11,496 nucleotides of DNA from DASZHC01 sp035938215. Lineage in GTDB: Bacteria; Verrucomicrobiota; Verrucomicrobiia; Chthoniobacterales; JAFAMB01. A program made the translations under genes and the position numbers. The notes below the pieces were generated by a model that ran no database searches, was not told the DNA's origin, and saw only the letters and a program-made list of their open reading frames with translations. Positions 7,219-11,496 of this stretch are shown piece after piece (within the stretch, counting starts at the first letter, position 1; each line of letters opens with the position of its first letter). The DNA lies in the NCBI GenBank assembly GCA_035938215.1, contig DASZHC010000246.1, positions 1 to 11,496 on the forward strand. Direction: 5' to 3'.

Positions 7219-8667
7219 CTACTGGAAATTCAATTCCTTTGTAATGCCGTAACGTTCTATGCGTTTCCGCAACGTTGCACGAGTCACTCCCAAAAGCTTG
7301 GCCGCTTTCACCTGATTGCCCTTCGTCCGCTTCATTGCAAACAAGGTGAATTCCCGCTCCAACCAGGGAAGCAACTGGAGACCGTGGTCGTTGGATGCCG
7401 CATCGAGCAACGTCTCCACCGCAACTTCCAACGTGGGTCTTCCCGGATTTGCATGGATGGTGACTGCCAATTGCTGCTCCACTTCTCCGTCCTCCTGCTG
7501 AATTGCGACGCCGAGCGGGATATCCTTCGGCAGCACCACATCGCTGGTCGCGAGAACGCACGCGCGCTGGATTGTGTTTTCCAATTCACGCACGTTGCCG
7601 GGCCACGGATAGTCTTCCATTAATTTAACGCCTTCCTCAGACAGCTTAAGCTGAGGAAGATGCTTCTGAGTCGCGATCTTCTTCAAAAAATACTCAGCCA
7701 ACAGCCGGATATCTTCTCTTCGCTGCCGAAGAGGAGGCAGATGAATCCGGACAACATTCAGTCGATAGAAAAGATCCTCGCGAAAGTGCTTCTTGGCGAC
7801 CTCATGCTCCAGAGTCTTGTTCGTCGCGGCAATAATTCGGACGTCTGTTTTGATCGTGGCGTTTCCGCCGACACGCGAAAATTCTCCCTCCTGGAGGACT
7901 CGCAATATTTTGCTTTGGACTGCCAATGGCATATCTCCAATTTCATCCAGGAAAAGCGTACCCCGGTCACTTTGTTCGAATCGGCCGATTCGTTGTGACG
8001 AAGCTCCAGTGAACGCACCCTTTTCATGACCGAACAACTCGCTTTCCAGCAGATTTTCCGGAATCGCAGAGCAATTAATCGCTATAAAGGCTTGGGCGCT
8101 ACGATTGCTGTAGTGGTGAATCGCTCGCGCAACCAATTCCTTGCCGGATCCGCTCTCTCCGGTAATCATCACGGGCGCGTCACTGTGGGAAACACGCCCG
8201 ATCATTTTGAACACCTGCTGCATTGCCTGGGACTGGCCGACAAGGCTGTCCTGATATTGTTCGACGGTTAACTGCGGCTTAAAGGCTGTCGCGGAACGCA
8301 TTTCCGCCTGAGCCGTAAGCGCTGCGTCAACAACCGGTTTGAGATTGAAGGGAAGAGACTCTTTTCGGAGATAGTCGAAAGCACCCAGTTTCATGGATTC
8401 TATTACCGACTGGGTAGTACCAAACGCACTCATCAGAATGACGATTGCATTGGAATCTCGTTGCCTGACTCTGGCCAGGAGCTCCAGCCCACTAAAAGGC
8501 ATCAGGTGAGTCTCCGAAATTAAGAGATCTGGAGTCTCCTCGATGTAGACCTTGTACGCCTCGTCCGCGGTCGTCGATGTGATAACGCGCGTAGTCGGCG
8601 TTTCAAGCTGATTTTGAGCCCACTCCAAGAAGTCGGTTTCGGGATCAACTAACAAGATCGTCTGCAT
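7219..8667 (-). CDS. NtrC-family sigma-54-dependent response regulator with a degenerate receiver domain
   Basis: Enhancer-binding transcription activator, 482 residues, with receiver (about 1-120), AAA+ (142-372) and Fis-type helix-turn-helix (449-476) domains. The AAA+ domain is intact: Walker A GESGSGKE at 170-177, GAFTGA at 217-222, which contacts sigma-54, Walker B LDE with Asp241-Glu242, and REDLFYRL with the following PLRQRREDI. The C-terminal NQVKAAKLLGVTRATLRKR is a strong DNA-binding helix pair. In the receiver, TPDLLISE aligns without gaps to the NtrC phosphorylation site but ends in Glu52 instead of Asp. The acid pair reads Asp8-Pro9 instead of Asp-Asp. Ser80 and Lys102 are kept. 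I start at ATG 8665-8667; the codon just before it is TTG (8668-8670), a possible one-residue-longer start. No histidine kinase gene is adjacent, and targets cannot be read from the window. Confidence 0.95.
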   Translation of the reverse strand: MQTILLVDPETDFLEWAQNQLETPTTRVITSTTADEAYKVYIEETPDLLISETHLMPFSGLELLARVRQRDSNAIVILMSAFGTTQSVIESMKLGAFDYLRKESLPFNLKPVVDAALTAQAEMRSATAFKPQLTVEQYQDSLVGQSQAMQQVFKMIGRVSHSDAPVMITGESGSGKELVARAIHHYSNRSAQAFIAINCSAIPENLLESELFGHEKGAFTGASSQRIGRFEQSDRGTLFLDEIGDMPLAVQSKILRVLQEGEFSRVGGNATIKTDVRIIAATNKTLEHEVAKKHFREDLFYRLNVVRIHLPPLRQRREDIRLLAEYFLKKIATQKHLPQLKLSEEGVKLMEDYPWPGNVRELENTIQRACVLATSDVVLPKDIPLGVAIQQEDGEVEQQLAVTIHANPGRPTLEVAVETLLDAASNDHGLQLLPWLEREFTLFAMKRTKGNQVKAAKLLGVTRATLRKRIERYGITKELNFQ

Positions 8668-8670
8668 CAA

Positions 8671-8808
8671 TATTTGCGCCCGGTGGGGTGTCGGAACCCT
8701 TCCGCAAAGCCCCTGGGGTCACCGAGCAAAATCATATAATTTGCGCAACTCAGACAATCCGCAAGCAACATGCTCAATTTTAACCAACAAGATTAAAGAA
8801 TTGGCGCG
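8671..8808 (-). other. Gap upstream of the response regulator gene, with a small leader hairpin
   Basis: This 138-base gap follows the uppS stop and precedes the regulator start. Near the regulator it holds CGGAA-CCC-TTCCG (8692-8704), a perfect 5-bp stem with a 3-base loop. GGGG (8685-8688) and CCCC (8710-8713) can extend it across an internal loop. The middle is AT-rich, with an inverted repeat GCAAA (8726-8730) / TTTGC (8740-8744) around ATCATATAA and a palindrome TTGCGCAA (8741-8748). The region probably holds the regulator promoter and perhaps an autoregulatory site, but I could not fit a convincing sigma-70 pair or a -24/-12 sigma-54 box. No intrinsic terminator for uppS is visible. Confidence 0.35.
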
Positions 8809-9513
8809 CTAAATGCCTCCGTAGCGCCGGCTTCTTCGTCCAAATTCCTGGACTGCCTCCAAAAGATCCTGCTTGCGAAAGTCAGGCCATAGCTTTTGCG
8901 TGACATAAATCTCGGTGTAACTCAATTGCCACAGCAAGAAGTTCGAGATACGCATTTCTCCGGATGTGCGAATAAACAGGTCGGGATCGGGCCAGTTGTG
9001 CGTGTACAGGCTTTTCTGGAAAACCTCGGCATCGATCTCTTCCTTCGTCAAACGCCCCTCCATCACCTCCTCGACGATCTTTTTCGTAGCATCCACAATT
9101 TCCGTTCGACCGCTGTAATTCACGGCTAGAATCGTGGTCAGATTCTTCCCATCTGCTGTCGCCCGAATGGATTCACGGAGTTGGCGCTGCACGCTTGGCG
9201 GGATTTCCTGCAATCGCCCGATGGCTTCGAGTTTAACGCTTCTTCTGCATAAATCAGCGGTATAATCTTTCAAAAACTTTTGCAGAAGTCCCATGAGCGT
9301 ATCGATTTCTTCTTTCGGCCTTCGCCAGTTCTCCGTGGAGAACGTATAGAGTGTCAAATACTCAACGCCGATTTCCAAGCAGGCTTCGACGCATTGTCTT
9401 GCTGAGTTCGCTCCTTCAAGGTGACCCCGGCTGCGCGGCAAACCCCGTTGGTGTGCCCAACGACCGTTGCCGTCCATGATCACCGCAATATGTTTCGGGT
9501 ATTTCGTGGACAT
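8809..9513 (-). CDS. uppS: Isoprenyl transferase (undecaprenyl diphosphate synthase)
   Basis: Cis-prenyltransferase that adds isopentenyl units to farnesyl diphosphate to give the C55 lipid carrier for peptidoglycan and other envelope polymers. The product has 234 residues, close to the family's usual 240-250. Signatures: the start motif HIAVIMDGNGRWA (8-20) with catalytic Asp14; SRGHLEGA (28-35); YTFSTENWRRP (56-66); VNYSGRTEI (131-139); and the C-terminal diphosphate-binding block DPDLFIRTSGEMRISNFLLWQ (176-196). I start at ATG 9511-9513 because it directly precedes the conserved domain. An upstream in-frame start at 9582 would overlap purA by 41 bases and add an unconserved leader. The gene follows purA by 28 bases, so the two are probably co-transcribed. 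Unlike in many genomes, cdsA and dxr do not follow. Confidence 0.97.
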   Translation of the reverse strand: MSTKYPKHIAVIMDGNGRWAHQRGLPRSRGHLEGANSARQCVEACLEIGVEYLTLYTFSTENWRRPKEEIDTLMGLLQKFLKDYTADLCRRSVKLEAIGRLQEIPPSVQRQLRESIRATADGKNLTTILAVNYSGRTEIVDATKKIVEEVMEGRLTKEEIDAEVFQKSLYTHNWPDPDLFIRTSGEMRISNFLLWQLSYTEIYVTQKLWPDFRKQDLLEAVQEFGRRSRRYGGI

Positions 9514-9541
9514 CTTCTGAGTCTCTGCCCTGAAATATAGA

Positions 9542-10813
9542 CTACACCAGAATAGTCTGGGCGCGACTCTGTCCAACGCCAACGAGGCTAAGCTTGGCCC
9601 CTGTCAGATCACAAATTCGCTGCAAATACTCCCGGGCGTTCGGCGGCAATTCTTCATAGGAACGCGCGCCGTCGGTCGGCTGCTGCCAACCCGGCAATTC
9701 AATGTAGACGGGGCTACACCTGGCCAACCGCCCTGCATCGGTAGGAGGGACATCGATCTTCTTGCCATCAAGCCTATACGCCACGCAAACCTTTAATCGC
9801 GCAACCGAATCCAGTCCGTCCAAATTGGTCACCGCCAATTCGTCGATTCCGTTAACGATTTGCGCGTACCGCGTCGCGACGGTGTCAAACCAACCACACC
9901 GGCGAGGTCTTCCGGTGACGGCGCCATATTCTCGTCCCATTGAATGCAAGAGTTCGGATATCCCAGTATCCTCTGTTGGAAGCGGACCTTCTCCCACCCG
10001 CGTTGTGTATGCCTTCACTGCGCCCACAACTCGATCAATCCTATTCGGCGGCACACCGGAGCCCGTGCAAGCGCCACCGGCAGTTGTATTCGATGAGGTA
10101 ACGTAGGGATAGGTGCCGTGATCCACGTCCAGGAATGTTCCTTGCGCCCCTTCAAAGAGAATCTCTTTTTTTTCCATCATCGCTTTGTGAATCGTCAGGA
10201 CCGTATTAGTGATCAGCGGGCGGATCTTTTGTCCGGCCTCGAGATACTGTTCCAGTGTCTTCTTAAAGCTTAGAGGTTTGCGGTCGAGTCCGCACAGCGA
10301 CGCGTTTGCATCTTTGATACGATTCTTCAACTTTTCCGCGAAAAGCTCAGGTTGCAGAAGGTCACCCATGCGCAAACCGACGCGGGCGATTTTATCGCCA
10401 TAAGCCGGCCCAATTCCCCGTTTGGTCGTTCCAATTTTACGGTTTCCCATCAGCGCTTCACGCTGCTCGTCCATGATTTTGTGATACGGAAAAACCAGGT
10501 GGGCACAATCGCTTACCAACAAATTCTTGGAGTTGATTTTGACCCCTTGTTGAGCCAGTTCCGAAATCTCTTCCCACAATGAGACAGGATCGATAACCAC
10601 CCCGTTGCCAATGATGCAAAGTTTTCCCTTGCGCAAAATTCCAGAGGGGATCAGCCGAAGAATGTACTTTTTGTCGCCAATGACAACCGTGTGCCCGGCA
10701 TTATTTCCGCCCTGGCTACGCACGACTACGTCAACTTTGTCGGTAAGATAATCGATCACCTTTCCTTTACCCTCATCTCCCCATTGGGCTCCGACTAGAA
10801 CGATGTTAGCCAT
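9542..10813 (-). CDS. purA: Adenylosuccinate synthetase PurA
   Basis: Cytoplasmic enzyme of the committed step to AMP: IMP, aspartate and GTP give adenylosuccinate, GDP and phosphate. It is full length at 423 residues. The N-terminal P-loop GAQWGDEGKGK (8-18) contains catalytic Asp13, and QGGNNAGHT (34-42) contains catalytic His41, both in E. coli register. Further family blocks are GTTKRGIGPAY, QGTFLDVDHGTYPYVTSSN and TRVGEGPLPTE. The start ATG has a good Shine-Dalgarno GGAAGA (complement of 10818-10823), four bases from the start codon. The upstream leader carries a strong hairpin and a candidate sigma-70 promoter, described separately. Nothing in the coding sequence departs from the family. 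Confidence 0.99.
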   Translation of the reverse strand: MANIVLVGAQWGDEGKGKVIDYLTDKVDVVVRSQGGNNAGHTVVIGDKKYILRLIPSGILRKGKLCIIGNGVVIDPVSLWEEISELAQQGVKINSKNLLVSDCAHLVFPYHKIMDEQREALMGNRKIGTTKRGIGPAYGDKIARVGLRMGDLLQPELFAEKLKNRIKDANASLCGLDRKPLSFKKTLEQYLEAGQKIRPLITNTVLTIHKAMMEKKEILFEGAQGTFLDVDHGTYPYVTSSNTTAGGACTGSGVPPNRIDRVVGAVKAYTTRVGEGPLPTEDTGISELLHSMGREYGAVTGRPRRCGWFDTVATRYAQIVNGIDELAVTNLDGLDSVARLKVCVAYRLDGKKIDVPPTDAGRLARCSPVYIELPGWQQPTDGARSYEELPPNAREYLQRICDLTGAKLSLVGVGQSRAQTILV

Positions 10814-10835
10814 AAAATCTTCCAGACACGAAATG

Positions 10836-10866
10836 GTCCCGGAACTCCATTCGGCGTTCGCGGGAC
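10836..10866 (-). promoter_or_regulatory. Strong hairpin in the purA 5' leader
   Basis: On the minus strand, GTCCCG(C)GAAC (10866-10856) pairs with GTTCCGGGAC (10845-10836): ten base pairs with one bulged C and a 10-base loop. It ends 13 bases before the purA Shine-Dalgarno. If the promoter called at 10875-10903 is right, transcription would begin at or within a base or two of the hairpin, giving a 5'-terminal stem. The following sequence is not T-rich, so a terminator is unlikely. An mRNA-stabilising stem or a protein-binding operator is possible. Confidence 0.5.
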
Positions 10867-10874
10867 AAACTTTG

Positions 10875-10903
10875 AGAATAGGTTAACCATCTGAGCTGCG
10901 CAA
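10875..10903 (-). promoter_or_regulatory. Candidate sigma-70 promoter for purA-uppS
   Basis: On the minus strand, TTGCGC (10903-10898) and TATTCT (10880-10875) are separated by exactly 17 bases. The -35 matches 3 of 6 and the -10 matches 4 of 6 of the E. coli consensus. The position, about 62 bases upstream of the purA ATG and just after the broken upstream gene, is sensible. Consensus values for this phylum may differ. Confidence 0.3.
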
Positions 10904-10913
10904 GAGTGAACGA

Positions 10914-11300
10914 TCAATTGCGCGGGTTTGCGTTGATAACAGCTACGATCGGGGGATGATCGCTCGCTGAGTACCAGTCCTTGGATCGATAAATACAGGA
11001 TAGCTGTTGATCGATCTGAGGTAACAAGACGCTGTTCACGATGATATAGTCGATCCGATCGTAGGTATCGCTTTGTCGGCGGTAATAGGTCCAACGATCC
11101 CCTTGCTCATCTGCCACTGGAATCTCGGTCAAGAGATTCAAACTCCGGCGCGGACCAACGATTTCCTGGATCGCCGGTTGATCCCTAGTGTCGTTCATAT
11201 CGCCATAAAGGAGTAGATTTGCGCCGGGATCCCTATTGAGAACTTCATCTACATGCATACGCAGGAGGCGCGCCTCATTCCTGCGAAGAATGACATGACT
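10914..11300 (-). pseudogene. Endonuclease/exonuclease/phosphatase (EEP) family gene, C-terminal part, 5' end broken
   Basis: The C-terminal half of a metal-dependent EEP-fold enzyme (DNase I/phosphoesterase type). Recognisable blocks are RRNEARLLR plus MHVDEVL (before and after ATG 11258), GDMND (11190-11204), a TYDRIDYIIVN block, and SDHPPI with the catalytic Asp-His pair (SDH at 10956-10964). The first in-frame ATG is at 11256-11258, but family-like residues continue upstream of it to about 11300, so that ATG is not the original start. Further upstream the frame stays open to a TGA at 11463-11465 but no longer resembles the family. The N-terminal half, which supplies the metal-binding Asn and Glu and the HLKSK-type strand, is missing. 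Either the gene is a remnant or the sequence is rearranged or misassembled here. A shorter 114-residue product from 11258 could still be made but would lack half of the active site. Confidence 0.6.
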
Positions 11301-11306
11301 TATAAT
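11278..11306 (+). promoter_or_regulatory. Candidate rightward promoter with a perfect -10 box
   Basis: TATAAT at 11301-11306 matches the sigma-70 -10 consensus exactly. Seventeen bases upstream, TTCCTG (11278-11283) is a poor -35 (2 of 6). It points right, into the open frame beginning at 11306, and lies where EEP similarity ends. A perfect hexamer can occur by chance, so the call rests on its position. Confidence 0.2.
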
Positions 11307-11496
11307 ATACTGACAAGCTGACGTTACGGTACATCGCAGCTTATCGGGTGGAAGGCCTTCAATGCCCGACTGCCGGTCTTCTGCTACTCTTCGTAGACGT
11401 AGCTCAAGGCAAGAAAGTGCTTTTAACCGACTATTCCCATGAGGATTTGCAACACATCGACATCAAAGTCACGATCGCGAACTTCATTCTCAACGC
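11301..11496. other. Right-edge stretch with no recognised gene
   Basis: No protein family is recognised on either strand. On the plus strand one frame is open from 11306 to the window end (63 codons). It reads, in parts, LRYIAAYRVEGL, LLLLFVDVAQGKKVLLTDY and DLQHIDIKVTIANFILN, and looks more protein-like than the opposing minus frames. It has no ATG; a GTG at 11348-11350 is the only plausible start and has no Shine-Dalgarno. On the minus strand, the frame of the EEP remnant is open to 11462 but Arg-rich and unlike the family. Another minus frame is open from the edge for 23 codons and ends in TAA. Confidence 0.3.

Noticed and set aside
8668..8670. TTG start one codon before the regulator ATG
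   Set aside because: The ATG directly after it is the stronger start codon and neither has a clear Shine-Dalgarno. The difference is a single residue.
8720..8770. Sigma-70 or sigma-54 promoter for the regulator
   Set aside because: TATATG-like sequences occur on the minus strand, but no -35 lies at 16-18 bases, and no GG-N10-GC box with good flanks was found.
9514..9582. N-terminally extended uppS start at 9582
   Set aside because: It would overlap purA by 41 bases and add 23 residues of leader unlike the family. ATG 9511-9513 lies seven residues before the conserved HIAVIMDGNGRWA block.
1..11496. CRISPR arrays, tRNA/rRNA genes, insertion sequences, integrase or attachment sites
   Set aside because: Reading both strands showed no regular spaced repeats, no tRNA-like cloverleaf with conserved TTCGANTC arm in the gaps, no transposase or recombinase motifs, and no duplicated flanks.

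Overview
The window is a compact bacterial chromosome segment of moderate GC content. It has short gaps, housekeeping genes and no phage, insertion-sequence, CRISPR or RNA-gene signal. A secreted SurA-like chaperone, a YejF/OppF-type ABC ATPase, a sigma-54 activator and a SEDS cell-wall polymerase point to a diderm (Gram-negative) organism. The protein style suggests a soil or freshwater lineage of the Verrucomicrobiota/PVC type, but this is a low-confidence guess made without database comparison.

Layout. Two genes read rightwards from the left edge: the 3' part of a peptide-type ABC transporter ATPase (1-765), then, 21 bases later, a RodA-like SEDS glycosyltransferase (787-1941). A 160-base convergent gap (1942-2101) holds an element that can fold into a closing stem plus two inner hairpins. 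From there to about 11.3 kb every recognised gene lies on the minus strand. In transcription order (right to left) these are a 5'-broken endonuclease/exonuclease/phosphatase gene (10914-11300), purA (9542-10813), uppS (8809-9513), an NtrC-type sigma-54 response regulator (7219-8667), mfd (3959-7117), a SurA-like chaperone (2952-3956) and a lone ABC-2 family permease (2102-2902).

How the genes fit together. RodA polymerises peptidoglycan and UppS makes its C55 lipid carrier. The peptide-importer ATPase next to rodA could serve recycling of wall peptides. PurA (AMP synthesis) and Mfd (transcription-coupled repair) are core functions. mfd, the chaperone gene and the permease gene are closely packed (2 bases, then 16 or 49 bases) and probably form one transcript.

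Points that stand out. The response regulator receiver has Glu where the phospho-accepting Asp should be and has lost one of its two metal-binding acids, so it is probably phosphorylation-independent, while its AAA+ and sigma-54 contact motifs are intact. The parvulin domain of the chaperone has lost both conserved histidines. The RodA protein lacks several charged residues that are near-invariant in the family. The permease has no ATPase partner beside it. The purA leader carries a strong hairpin at the predicted 5' end of its mRNA. The right edge looks like a break point: homology to the nuclease/phosphatase family stops where a perfect TATAAT box and an unrecognised rightward open frame begin. 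I found no clear multi-gene novel defence or metabolic system; the interest lies in these individual departures.
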